Assembly: GCA_009784975.1 (NCBI GenBank)
Contig: WQXG01000028.1
Span: 1 to 40,102, forward strand
Source of the DNA: Treponema sp.
GTDB taxonomy: Bacteria; Spirochaetota; Spirochaetia; Treponematales; Breznakiellaceae
Length of the DNA: 40,102 nucleotides
Direction: 5' to 3'
Below are positions 15,515 through 23,576 of the stretch, piece after piece. The first letter of the stretch is position 1. Every line of letters begins with the position of its first letter. Both the position numbers and the translations under genes were made by a program. The notes below the pieces were generated by a model. The model was not told the origin of the DNA. It was given only the letters and a program-made list of their open reading frames with translations, and ran no database searches.

Positions 15515-15722
15515 GGTTGCCGGTTGCTGTGATGGGGTGTTTTGTCTGGTGTTGGCTATGGCTTCAATCATTGTTAGTATATTATTGCATATTTTGGGTG
15601 GCTAATCAAGAGAGATTTTTTGAATTTGAAGCTTTAAGGTCGAATCCTCAAGTATTGCGCACCTAGCTCAATTCGTATCTGCAATTCTCCTGTGCAAGCC
15701 GGTAACTAGATAAGTTAAATCA
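15515..15722. other. Gene-free spacer with a possible coding remnant
   Basis: Apart from the repeat to its left, 15515-15722 has no gene with a start signal. On the plus strand 15605-15658 reads as a short peptide-like stretch (RFFEFEALRSNPQVLRT) that ends in a stop. It resembles the C-terminal helical part of SPFH/stomatin-type proteins, but it is too short to claim. Confidence 0.25.
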
Positions 15723-15992
15723 TCAGGCAGGTATGGCACAATTTCTGAAAATATTATCTGCATTAAAACGGAGCTTGCACGATAATAATCTTATTAGAGA
15801 ACATGAAACATAATAGTTTCCCGATCTTTTTATAAAGTTAATGCCTACATCACTTGTTAAACCGGTTGGACGATTAAAATAAACATTATAACTCTGGTCG
15901 TTTGGATGCTCTCTTTTCCATTCAACCAATGAAATAATATTAATTTCCAACAAGTGCTGCATAACACAATCTGCATTTAATAAATCATTCAT
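15723..15992 (-). CDS. Unrecognised 89-residue protein
   Basis: An 89-residue cytoplasmic protein with no signal or membrane segment. It contains a strand-rich centre (NVYFNRPTGLTSDVGINFI) and Cys residues at 9, 77 and 85. Its ATG overlaps the stop of the 176-residue gene upstream by 4 nt (15989-15992), so the two are translated together. I do not recognise a family. The tight pairing of two small cytoplasmic genes would fit a toxin-antitoxin or regulator pair, but nothing in the sequence proves it. Confidence 0.6.
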   Translation of the reverse strand: MNDLLNADCVMQHLLEINIISLVEWKREHPNDQSYNVYFNRPTGLTSDVGINFIKRSGNYYVSCSLIRLLSCKLRFNADNIFRNCAIPA

Positions 15993-16519
15993 GCAGCAGC
16001 CTTAATTTCATTGTATGTAATATGAGGATTTAATTTATATAACCTGTCTACTTCGGATTTTAATTTTTCGGCATTATGCTTTGCAATTTCCAATAAAATA
16101 TTCTTGGTTTCTTCGGAAAGCATTTCTTTGATTGCTTGAACAATATGCCTATCAATCTCATGGCTTAAATCTCTGCCGTCTTTTGCTAAAGTAAATTCTA
16201 TTTTACGGTATTGGCGCCAGTAATCGTCCATTAAATAGCTATCTACTTCTTTAATAAACTCATCAAAACCTGTTTTCTCCATTATGTTGAATATATAGGA
16301 GTGGGTCTGGATTATTAAACTCTTGATAGCTTCGTCTCTTTTTTCAGCCCACGATATCAATCCAAATTCCAGTAAAGTAGCTTCATAATTTCCAGCATTA
16401 GTTTTATCTACCATAAAGTGAAGATGTGGAATATTCCACTCTGCGTCTTTATCAAAAACAATCTTTCCTATACCGACAAAATTCTTGTCGTTAGCGGGAA
16501 CTCTTTCTATTTCCGTCAT
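15989..16519 (-). CDS. Unrecognised 176-residue protein, possibly HicB-like at its N-terminus
   Basis: The ATG at 16519 has TAGGGG about 8 nt upstream. Residues 20-70 (HLHFMVDKTNAGNYEATLLE, FGLISWAEKRDEAIKSLI) follow the order of a HicB-type fold: strands, then an E-GL-S-W turn, then a helix with EAI. The remainder is helical and charged with no hydrophobic segment (EVDSYLMDDYWRQYRKIEF; SEETKNILLEIAKHNAEKL). The HicB resemblance is weak. It is followed by a 4-nt-overlapping small gene. Function unknown. Confidence 0.65.
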   Translation of the reverse strand: MTEIERVPANDKNFVGIGKIVFDKDAEWNIPHLHFMVDKTNAGNYEATLLEFGLISWAEKRDEAIKSLIIQTHSYIFNIMEKTGFDEFIKEVDSYLMDDYWRQYRKIEFTLAKDGRDLSHEIDRHIVQAIKEMLSEETKNILLEIAKHNAEKLKSEVDRLYKLNPHITYNEIKAAA

Positions 16520-16731
16520 TTTTTAACCCCTAAAGGCAATATTTGTGTTTTAAGACACAAAAAACCAGATACGCAGGTCTGCTGCTGGCTGCTAACAAAT
16601 TACTCTCGGCAAAAATCGCCGCTTACCTATATTATCGCATATATTCGGCAATAAGCCAAGTGAATTTCAATGATTTCGAGACTGAGTATCATCCTAAAAA
16701 ATCATATTCGTACTTTCATACTGGAAATTTC

Positions 16732-16760
16732 TTGAAGAAAAGTCCAAAATACACTATAAT
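16732..16760 (+). promoter_or_regulatory. Promoter of the repeat-lipoprotein gene
   Basis: TTGAAG at 16732-16737, spacer of 17 nt, perfect TATAAT at 16755-16760. Transcription would start near 16767, leaving a leader of about 55 nt that contains a GTCCAG...CTGGAC hairpin and a G9 tract. A possible TTG start at 16760 lies inside the -10 box and cannot be translated from this promoter. No other feature is seen between 16520 and 16731. Confidence 0.75.
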
Positions 16761-16797
16761 TGTGTAGAAGGTCCAGCCTGCGGATAGTCTGGACTGC

Positions 16798-16806
16798 GGG
16801 GGGGGG
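16798..16806. repeat. G9 homopolymer in the leader of the repeat-lipoprotein gene
   Basis: Nine G lie 16 nt before the ATG at 16823, between a leader hairpin and the AAGG Shine-Dalgarno, and are followed by ACCCCAAGG, which could pair with the G run and hide the ribosome site. Confidence 0.9.
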
Positions 16807-16822
16807 ACCCCAAGGCGGCTTG

Positions 16823-18790
16823 ATGAAAAATAAAAATATTAAATTATTTTTATTACTATTAGTTTTAATTTCCTCGCTTACCTGCAAAGGCTCTCCGCCT
16901 GTGCAGGAGGAGCAAATTGATACAGCCGTCAGCAGGGAGAGTGAACCTCCCGATCCCTTTGCCCTTAGCGAACTGGATGCGGCTGCCGCCCGCGCCAGAG
17001 CCGCACAGCAGCAGGCTGCGGACTTAAACAGCCAGCTCTTGTTTCCTGTGGATTATCAAATTATTACCTCTTATTTTCTTGTGACAGAAAGGCAGGTTAT
17101 GACTTCCACACTTAGGGAGACTCAGGAAACAACAGCGCGTTATTATGCGATGGCTGCGGCTTTTGAAGCGCTTAATATTAAAACCCTGATTACGTATTCA
17201 ACTGCGGAGCAGGAAGAATCTGTTATGTGGAATACTGCATCCAGATACCGAGCCGAGATTCAGCAGGCTGTAGAAGTTACCGCTTCTTACTCTGTTCCGG
17301 AAACTCACGAAGTGAAAGAAGTGGCAACTCTGGAAGCAATCGAAGAGGACGAAATCGCCTATCAGGAAGCCCTGGCATTGGCGCCCACACCCCGTCAACG
17401 GACTGAGACGGCTGCTACCACGCAACAACAACAACGTACTGAAACTGCCGCCACCACGCAACAACAGCAACGAACTGAGACCGCTGCCACCACGCAACAA
17501 CAACAACGAACCGAGACCGCCGCCACCACGCAGCAACAACAACGTACTGAAACTGCCGCCACCACGCAGCAACAGCAACGGACTGAGACAGCCGCCACCA
17601 CGCAACAACAGCAACGTACTGAAACAGCTGCCACTACGCAGCAACAGCAACAAACTGAAACTGCTGCCACCACGCAACAACAGCAACGTACTGAAACAGC
17701 TGCCACCACGCAACAACAGCAGCGGACTGAAACAGCCACCACAACGCAACAACAGCAGCGGACTGAGACGGCTGCCACCACGCAGCAACAGCAGCGGACT
17801 GAGACGGTTGCCGCCACGCAACAACAACAACGTACTGAAACTGCTGCCGCTACGCAGCAACAGCAACAAACTGAGACAGCTGCCGCCACCACGCAACAAC
17901 CTCAGCGGACTGAGACAGCCGCCACCACGCAACAACAGCAACGGACTGAAACCGCCGCCGCCACGCAGCAACAGCAACAAACTGAAACTGCCGCCACTAC
18001 GCAGCAACAGCAGCAGACTGAAACTGCCGCCACCACGCAGCAACAGCAGCGGACTGAAACCGCGGCTACCACGCAACAACAACAACGGACTGAAACTGCT
18101 GCCACTACGCAGCAACAGCAACAAACTGAGACTGCTGCCGCCACCACACAACAACAGCAGCGGACTGAGACGGCTGCCACCACGCAGCAACAACAACGTA
18201 CTGAAACAGCTGCCACTACGCAGCAACAGCAGCGGACTGAGACTGCTGCCGCCACGCAACAACAACAACGTACTGAAACTGCTGCCGCCACGCAGCAACA
18301 GCAACAAACTGAAACTGCCGCCACCACGCAGCAACAGCAACGGACTGAGACCGTTGCCACAACGCAACAACAACAGCAAACTGAAACGGCTGCCTCTACG
18401 CAACAGCAACAGCGAACTGAGACGGCTGCCACTACGCAGCAACAGCAGCGGACTGAGACTGCTGCCGCCACGCAGCAACAGCAGCGGACTGAGACAGCTG
18501 CCACCACGCAGCAACAGCAGTGGACGGAGACTTTTCCCATGCAGCAACCTCAGCGAATTGAGGCGGCTGCCGTTACGCAGCAATTTCAGCGAATTGAAGC
18601 TGTTTCCGTAACACAACAGCCTTTGCAGATTGAAGCATCTCCCATAACAGTTGAAACTGCTGCCGAAATTGAAGCTGCTATCATTACAGATAAGCCCGTG
18701 AGCAGAATTTTAATTGTTTCGATAATTGGTCTTGTTACAGCAGCAGGCGCCGCATCAATCGTATTAATGAGAAGAAAAAAATCTACCTGA
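16823..18790 (+). CDS. Gln/Thr-rich repeat lipoprotein with C-terminal membrane anchor
   Basis: A 655-residue protein. The ATG at 16823 (AAGG 9 nt upstream) gives a lipoprotein signal MKNKNIKLFLLLLVLISSLT with Cys21. Residues 30-190 are a helical, Ala/Gln-rich domain (AAAARARAAQQQAADLNSQL; AMAAAFEALNIKTLITYST). Residues about 193-570 consist of about 32 copies of a 12-residue unit, consensus RTETAATTQQQQ, with three diverged units after them (QRIEAAAVTQQF). A single membrane helix (ILIVSIIGLVTAAGAASIVL) and a basic RRKKST tail close the protein. A lipid at the N-terminus plus a C-terminal helix with a cytoplasmic basic tail would fix both ends to the inner membrane, leaving a periplasmic loop. 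The 3' end overlaps the converging gene by 8 bp. Function unknown; structural or adhesive roles are guesses. Confidence 0.85.
   Translation: MKNKNIKLFLLLLVLISSLTCKGSPPVQEEQIDTAVSRESEPPDPFALSELDAAAARARAAQQQAADLNSQLLFPVDYQIITSYFLVTERQVMTSTLRETQETTARYYAMAAAFEALNIKTLITYSTAEQEESVMWNTASRYRAEIQQAVEVTASYSVPETHEVKEVATLEAIEEDEIAYQEALALAPTPRQRTETAATTQQQQRTETAATTQQQQRTETAATTQQQQRTETAATTQQQQRTETAATTQQQQRTETAATTQQQQRTETAATTQQQQQTETAATTQQQQRTETAATTQQQQRTETATTTQQQQRTETAATTQQQQRTETVAATQQQQRTETAAATQQQQQTETAAATTQQPQRTETAATTQQQQRTETAAATQQQQQTETAATTQQQQQTETAATTQQQQRTETAATTQQQQRTETAATTQQQQQTETAAATTQQQQRTETAATTQQQQRTETAATTQQQQRTETAAATQQQQRTETAAATQQQQQTETAATTQQQQRTETVATTQQQQQTETAASTQQQQRTETAATTQQQQRTETAAATQQQQRTETAATTQQQQWTETFPMQQPQRIEAAAVTQQFQRIEAVSVTQQPLQIEASPITVETAAEIEAAIITDKPVSRILIVSIIGLVTAAGAASIVLMRRKKST
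17398..18529 (+). repeat. 36-bp coding tandem repeat, about 32 units
   Basis: Units of ACTGAGACNGCTGCCAC and ACGCAGCAACAGCAG type, 36 bp each; two units carry 39 bp (an extra Ala codon). Changes in copy number keep the frame. Because the unit lacks stops in several frames, long but meaningless reading frames occur on both strands here. Confidence 0.95.
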
Positions 18791-20381
18791 TATTGCGGAT
18801 TTCTCTTTCCATTGCTTCCACAATGTCTTCGGCATACGGCATCTCGGGAGGATAATCTATGGAAACGGTAACCGTTACAGCAGGGTAAACTTCCCAGCAT
18901 TCACGGATAGGAAATAATTCAGCCTCTTCGCCGGCGTTTCTCCATTGACGCGCTCCAATGCGCCATGCGCGGAAGAAACCTTCTTCGGGGACGGTGATTT
19001 CTACGGGGAGCCAGCGCTTGCCGTTCAGTTCGATAATTTCGCGGCTGCCTGCAAGCCAGTTATTGTCGCCGACTTCAAATGCCATATACAGGTGACCCGG
19101 TATCGTGATGAACGCGGTTTCGATATTCAAGGCTTCCAGCAAAGAGCAGAATAAAATTGAAATGTAGGTGCAGTCGCCGCCGCGGAAGTAGAGCGTTTCG
19201 TACGGGTAGGAAACATTGTCAAGAGCGGATTCATCAGCACGCATGTTTACAAAGGATAGGGTGGGTACAACTACGTAGGAAATGCCGTAAAGACGGAGAG
19301 CCTCAAACATTGCGGCGGCATAGCGGACATTGGCGGGAGCGTTTCTAAAAGAGGGAACGTTGCTGCTGGAACGATAGTATAAATCAACGGCGTTTTGCAC
19401 ATAACGGGCGAATATGCGGGCAGAACCGTCACGGGGAGAAACAAAAGCTGCGGCGCGGCGGTCGTCGTCCCAGGAAAGCGTGTTGCGGTGAAAAATAGGC
19501 ATTTGTATCGGCAGAATTGTTTCTTTTAAGGAGCCGAGACTGCGGTATTGCAATTGAATTATTCCGTTTGCATTAACATTTTCTGTAAGACTAAGCATAA
19601 CTTCGTTGAACAAAGCGGTGACAGGCACCTCGACGCTTGAGCCGGGCGCAAGACGCGGCAGATGCGCGAATGTCCATGGCTGCCCCATGTAACTGTCCAG
19701 AAAAAACGAAAGTCTTACATCGGTTATGGTATTTGGTTCTTCGTTGGTGATTGTCACCTCTGCAACAGGATTATTTTCATACCATGCCCATGAAACAGGA
19801 AATATTCTGTACTGTTTTGATTTTTCAACATTTACCCTGATCCTGCTGTTCATTAATTCAGAAAGATTTAAAACAATGCCGACAGTTGCGCTAAGGGATG
19901 CCATGGGAGAACCTTCTGTAAAAACACGGAATGAATAGGCGCCGCCTGCAAATATCGATATAAACGGAAATAAATGATATTCAAAACCAATTGAAGCAGA
20001 TGCTGTTAATTTTAAACCGGTAACATCACCCCATGTAAATTGATATATCCCGGCATTAATACCGGCGCGGATGCTAAAACGATCAAAAGGCCTGAAACGA
20101 AGAAAGGGACCGGCATTGCCTTCATATAAAATAAGAGGTTCGCCAACCTGTACAGGAACAATCGCAACTGTGCCACCGGCAGAAAGACCTATGTTGAACT
20201 TGTTAAAGTTGATAAAAGCCCAGTCAAGAGAAGCGTTTATTCCCATTATGGTGCTGAACTGCGGCAGTTCAAAAGGCAATTCCAAAGCGGGAGCAAGGCG
20301 CAAAGATACAGATGTTTCAGAAAAACACGGAGCAGCGGAAAAAAAGCAAATAACAATTATACAAACTATGCTCTTTTTCAT
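18783..20381 (-). CDS. Exported protein with beta-barrel-like N-terminus and transglutaminase-like domain
   Basis: A 532-residue protein with a signal peptide (residues 1-21, ending APCFS). Residues 25-180 are alternating strands with aromatic ends, like a small outer-membrane barrel or porin-like domain (GLSAGGTVAIVP, FLRFRPFDRFSIRAG, ASASIGFEYHLFPFISIF). Residues 190-300 look like an Ig-like module. Residues 310-500 form a transglutaminase/papain-like domain with Cys404 (FRGGDCTYISILF), His430 (PGHLYMAF) and Glu461 (WLPVEIT) as the probable triad. It may cross-link, cleave or bind amide substrates at the cell envelope. It is the last gene of the fecR-cyclase operon, 13 nt after the cyclase. 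The paralogue at 23577 lacks the triad. Confidence 0.75.
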   Translation of the reverse strand: MKKSIVCIIVICFFSAAPCFSETSVSLRLAPALELPFELPQFSTIMGINASLDWAFINFNKFNIGLSAGGTVAIVPVQVGEPLILYEGNAGPFLRFRPFDRFSIRAGINAGIYQFTWGDVTGLKLTASASIGFEYHLFPFISIFAGGAYSFRVFTEGSPMASLSATVGIVLNLSELMNSRIRVNVEKSKQYRIFPVSWAWYENNPVAEVTITNEEPNTITDVRLSFFLDSYMGQPWTFAHLPRLAPGSSVEVPVTALFNEVMLSLTENVNANGIIQLQYRSLGSLKETILPIQMPIFHRNTLSWDDDRRAAAFVSPRDGSARIFARYVQNAVDLYYRSSSNVPSFRNAPANVRYAAAMFEALRLYGISYVVVPTLSFVNMRADESALDNVSYPYETLYFRGGDCTYISILFCSLLEALNIETAFITIPGHLYMAFEVGDNNWLAGSREIIELNGKRWLPVEITVPEEGFFRAWRIGARQWRNAGEEAELFPIRECWEVYPAVTVTVSIDYPPEMPYAEDIVEAMEREIRNIR

Positions 20382-20394
20382 TTTATTTTCTCTT

Positions 20395-22950
20395 TTATTT
20401 TTCTGTTAAATTATTGATCGCATTCCAGCTGTCGGGCGGCGGATTTTCCGTCAGTTTTTTGCAGCGTTCGATATATAATTCAGCTACCCTGTCCTCATTA
20501 TTATTTTCATATACTGCTTTAAATGTTAATAATGCTTCCCTGAATCTCTTTTCTTCGTAAAAATCTATTGCCTGTTCCCATTGTTCTACCGCTTTCTTTT
20601 CGCTGTCCTGCAAATGTTCATTGTTCAGCGCAAGAACTTCATACAAACGAAGAGGAGTATTTATTCCCACCACGCGTACTCTGTCAAGCCTGCGAAGCAG
20701 AAATTCATCGCCTATTTTTTCTCTTGTATATTCGCTTATCAGAATACCGCCTGTACGGTACTGTTTGTTTACGCCTTCAAGCCTGGCTGCAAGATTAACA
20801 GCATTGCCCATAATGGTATAATCCATTTTGTTTTCTGCGCCCATGTTTCCTACTACCATTTCGCCGGTATTTATTCCAATACGGGTAAAAAGCGGCACAG
20901 GGCTTAAACCTTCTTCCACGACGGTTTTATTCAGTTCTTTTTCCGCTTCCTTCATTGCAATGGCGCTGCGGCATGCAAGAGCAGGATGGTCAGGAGCATG
21001 CAAAGGCGCTCCCCAGAAAGCAATAATCGCATCGCCTTCGTATTTATCGATTGTCCCCTGATTATTCATTATTATGTTACTCATCAATGTCAGGTATTTG
21101 TTAAGGAGCTGAACCAGATGAGTAGGGTCTAGCTGTTCAGAAATTGTAGAAAAACCCTGAACGTCGGTAAATATAGCCGTCATTTCCCGTTTTTCGCCGC
21201 CAAGATTTAATTTATCGGGGTCGTCGATAATCTGGGAAATAACTTCCGGCGCAAGGTAACGGGAGAATGCATTATGAATAAAAGCTTTTTCGCGGCTTGC
21301 GGTAAGAAATTTATTTATCATTATGGTAATAAACGTAACAAGAGTTGCGGCTAACGGAACGGCAAAACCTATATAAATTTTGGTAATTATAAAGAATAAT
21401 AAAAAAGAGCCCGTTAACAAAAGCAATCCTGATACGCCGGTTATAATTGATTTATATGTATCAAAGCGGCGGATTAATAATCCAATTGCAAATGAATATA
21501 AAAGCGCGATTATCGCGGAGACATACCAGGGCGAATCGTCCAGAAATTCTCCGGACAGCAGCATATTTGCGGCTACCGCATAAGTTCCTACATTGGGATA
21601 AAATTCCTGAAATGTATTAAGACCAATATCAGTCATTGATGTTGCGTCAGATCCTATGACGCAGAAGCTGCCCCGTAAACCTTCGGTACTTTTGCGGATA
21701 TCAGAAAGCCTGTTATACTCGCTGCGGCATGTATCAAAAAGATCCTGTACAAAATGAATCAGGTCTTCGTCGTAGCTCACGTCATAAAGAATTTCTTCTT
21801 CATAAAACGGATTGTTTAAAAATTCGCCCAAAGAATCAAAGAATTTCTGCCTCAATAAAAACCATTCATCACTTGCGCTTTCGTTATTTTCAAAAGCAGT
21901 TTGTTTTATTTCTTCTGCCATTTGATAATAATCATAAGGCGACGTTTCATCCAAATAATAGAAAAAACCTGAATTGTGCATTACAGAAATATTATTTGCA
22001 AGAGACGGTTCAATCATTGTGTATTGAATTAATTCAATCAATGATAAATACCGGTAATCAAGAAATTGTTTTTTGGGCCATTTAAGGAGAATACTGCCGT
22101 CCTTTGAACGGGGAATACGCAGATCTTTTCCGTCTTCGTATTTTAAAATAACTGCTCTATTTGAAATTTCAATTGATGACCATTCCGTCTTCTTCTGAAT
22201 CCCGTTCAGCGTTAAATGCCCGTAATAGTCGCCATTGTATTTAAGCAGCAAATTTATCCGCCTGCGCAAACCATCCTGGTCAATAGGCGCATTTACGAAT
22301 CCTGCGCCTTTTGCACGGCTTAAAAGTTTTTGGATAGCAGGCATTACACCTGCCATTTCGCGGGTTTTGGTATCCCCTGCATTAACTACATTTTTAAGCG
22401 CAATATGCTCTGCAAGGTAATTGTCGGTTTCTTCGTTTTTAAAAGTTAATTCACCTTCGGTAATAACACCTTCAGGACTAATAAATGTAAGCGTGAGCCA
22501 TGAACAATCGCTAAAAGCAAGAGTCTGCGCAAAATATTCATCTACATCCCTGCCTAAAAGCGGAATGATGGAAGAAATATCATCTATACTGGTATAGCCC
22601 AAATCAAGATAATGGTAGAATTTTTCCTTTGCATAAGCCGGATCGAACCGCTGGGCGCTTTCATCCAGGTAGCTTAAGTCGAATGCGATTGTATCTACTC
22701 CAAGCTCTTTTAACAAGACTACAACATCACCCATTACTTCACGGCGGAACGGAAAACCGCCCGCATAATCGATGGAGTCATCATCAAGAGTAAGGACGTA
22801 TACTTTTTCATTTTCCTGGAGAGAGGGAAGAACCCTTAAAAAAAGATCGAATAATTTATTATCCAGTGAGGTAAAAAACAAAAGCATTGATACAGAGAAT
22901 GCTGTCAATACTACAAAAATAAAAGACTTGCTTAGTTTAAAATTTTTCAT
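20395..22950 (-). CDS. CHASE2-domain adenylate cyclase
   Basis: An 851-residue membrane-bound class III cyclase that makes cAMP from ATP. The ATG at 22950 is chosen since AAAGGTG lies 11 nt upstream; an ATG at 22992 has no Shine-Dalgarno. A first membrane helix (residues 9-27) is followed by a periplasmic CHASE2 sensor to about residue 470 (VYVLTLDDDSIDYAGGFPF; IAFDLSYLDE), three membrane helices (475-546) and the cyclase domain (about 585-780). Metal residues are Asp596 (FTDVQGFS) and Asp640 (KYEGDAIIAF). Lys636 and Asp710 (MDYTIMG) indicate ATP rather than GTP; Asn719 and Arg723 (NLAAR) are the transition-state residues. A short helical TPR-like tail follows. The FecR-like gene is 73 nt upstream and the transglutaminase gene follows after 13 nt. 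Confidence 0.95.
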   Translation of the reverse strand: MKNFKLSKSFIFVVLTAFSVSMLLFFTSLDNKLFDLFLRVLPSLQENEKVYVLTLDDDSIDYAGGFPFRREVMGDVVVLLKELGVDTIAFDLSYLDESAQRFDPAYAKEKFYHYLDLGYTSIDDISSIIPLLGRDVDEYFAQTLAFSDCSWLTLTFISPEGVITEGELTFKNEETDNYLAEHIALKNVVNAGDTKTREMAGVMPAIQKLLSRAKGAGFVNAPIDQDGLRRRINLLLKYNGDYYGHLTLNGIQKKTEWSSIEISNRAVILKYEDGKDLRIPRSKDGSILLKWPKKQFLDYRYLSLIELIQYTMIEPSLANNISVMHNSGFFYYLDETSPYDYYQMAEEIKQTAFENNESASDEWFLLRQKFFDSLGEFLNNPFYEEEILYDVSYDEDLIHFVQDLFDTCRSEYNRLSDIRKSTEGLRGSFCVIGSDATSMTDIGLNTFQEFYPNVGTYAVAANMLLSGEFLDDSPWYVSAIIALLYSFAIGLLIRRFDTYKSIITGVSGLLLLTGSFLLFFIITKIYIGFAVPLAATLVTFITIMINKFLTASREKAFIHNAFSRYLAPEVISQIIDDPDKLNLGGEKREMTAIFTDVQGFSTISEQLDPTHLVQLLNKYLTLMSNIIMNNQGTIDKYEGDAIIAFWGAPLHAPDHPALACRSAIAMKEAEKELNKTVVEEGLSPVPLFTRIGINTGEMVVGNMGAENKMDYTIMGNAVNLAARLEGVNKQYRTGGILISEYTREKIGDEFLLRRLDRVRVVGINTPLRLYEVLALNNEHLQDSEKKAVEQWEQAIDFYEEKRFREALLTFKAVYENNNEDRVAELYIERCKKLTENPPPDSWNAINNLTEK

Positions 22951-23023
22951 TACTGCAGATACACCTTTACCATGAGTTTTATTCAAACCCATGGCAGAGA
23001 ACTAGATGCGAATAATTTCTAAA

Positions 23024-23419
23024 TTATTCAGCGGCGATATCATCAGCACCGGCTGCATCGCTTGCGCGAGCCGAAGCCGTTCCGGCTTGTGTAGTTGTCC
23101 GGCTGACTGCATCAGTATTGGTCCGGGATACATTCCCCGAAATACTAATACCAGGTCTTGCCAATTCTGCAATAGTTCCGCTTCTTTCGGCAGAAACAGT
23201 AATGTCTCTTCCTCTTGCGTCCCTAAGAACAATTGATGCACCTGCAGCAGTGTGGATAACAACATTATTTGCGAGAGTTTCGCCCGCTTTAATTTCTACC
23301 CTTTGATTGCCAGCTTCCCGGACGACATTTCCGGTTACAGACCTAACTGTAAAATCATTGGCAAAAACAAAAGCCGTTACTGCGCACAAAAGAATAGCAA
23401 AAATAATAACCTTTCTCAT
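23024..23419 (-). CDS. Exported FecR-like small protein
   Basis: A 131-residue protein. The ATG at 23419 has a strong GGAGGT 7 nt upstream; a start five codons earlier has none. The signal peptide is MRKVIIFAILLCAVTAFVFA. Residues 20-85 form a FecR-type strand-rich domain (VRSVTGNVVREAGNQ, KAGETLANNVVIHTAAGASI, VLRDARGRDITV). The tail from 90 on is low-complexity Ala/Thr/Ser. FecR domains sense periplasmic signals or bind ligands, and FecR-like genes are often found beside CHASE2 cyclases in spirochaetes. It heads the operon and has its own promoter at 23447-23474. It is probably a periplasmic partner of the cyclase; this is an inference. Confidence 0.8.
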   Translation of the reverse strand: MRKVIIFAILLCAVTAFVFANDFTVRSVTGNVVREAGNQRVEIKAGETLANNVVIHTAAGASIVLRDARGRDITVSAERSGTIAELARPGISISGNVSRTNTDAVSRTTTQAGTASARASDAAGADDIAAE

Positions 23420-23446
23420 CTCGATTACCTCCATCGTAATACTTCC

Positions 23447-23474
23447 ATTATATCATCGTATATAATAATAACAA
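23447..23474 (-). promoter_or_regulatory. Promoter of the fecR/cyclase/transglutaminase operon
   Basis: On the minus strand TTGTTA (23474-23469), 16-nt spacer, TATAAT (23452-23447), 27 nt before the fecR-like start. It separates the operon from the paralogous gene at 23577-25523. Confidence 0.65.
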
Positions 23475-23517
23475 GCTATACATAAAAATGTTACAAAAAA
23501 AAGTGCAAAAGTTAAAT

Positions 23518-23530
23518 GGTAGCAGCTACC
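23518..23530. repeat. GGTAGC-A-GCTACC palindrome, copy 3
   Basis: A perfect 13-nt palindrome in the gap between two minus-strand genes, followed by CATATATAGC and GCTATATG, a second inverted pair up to 23572. The same palindrome is at 2730, 3317 and 38120-38152. Confidence 0.6.
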
Positions 23531-23576
23531 TACACCATATATAGCATATACAGGTTTTTGTACGCTATATGTAGCG

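Noticed and set aside
15362-15571. Minus-strand reading frame of FNSIQ repeats upstream of the lipoprotein
   Set aside because: It is only the translation of the AATTG microsatellite plus short flanks. There is no Shine-Dalgarno, and a pentamer repeat without stops is open in all frames.
17198-18616. Long reading frames on the minus strand and in other frames across the 36-bp repeats
   Set aside because: Periodic sequence lacking stop codons creates them. The plus-strand frame has the promoter, Shine-Dalgarno, signal peptide and membrane anchor.
23531-23576. Intrinsic terminator after the 23577-25523 gene
   Set aside because: CATATATAGC and GCTATATG pair only weakly and no T-run follows on the minus strand.
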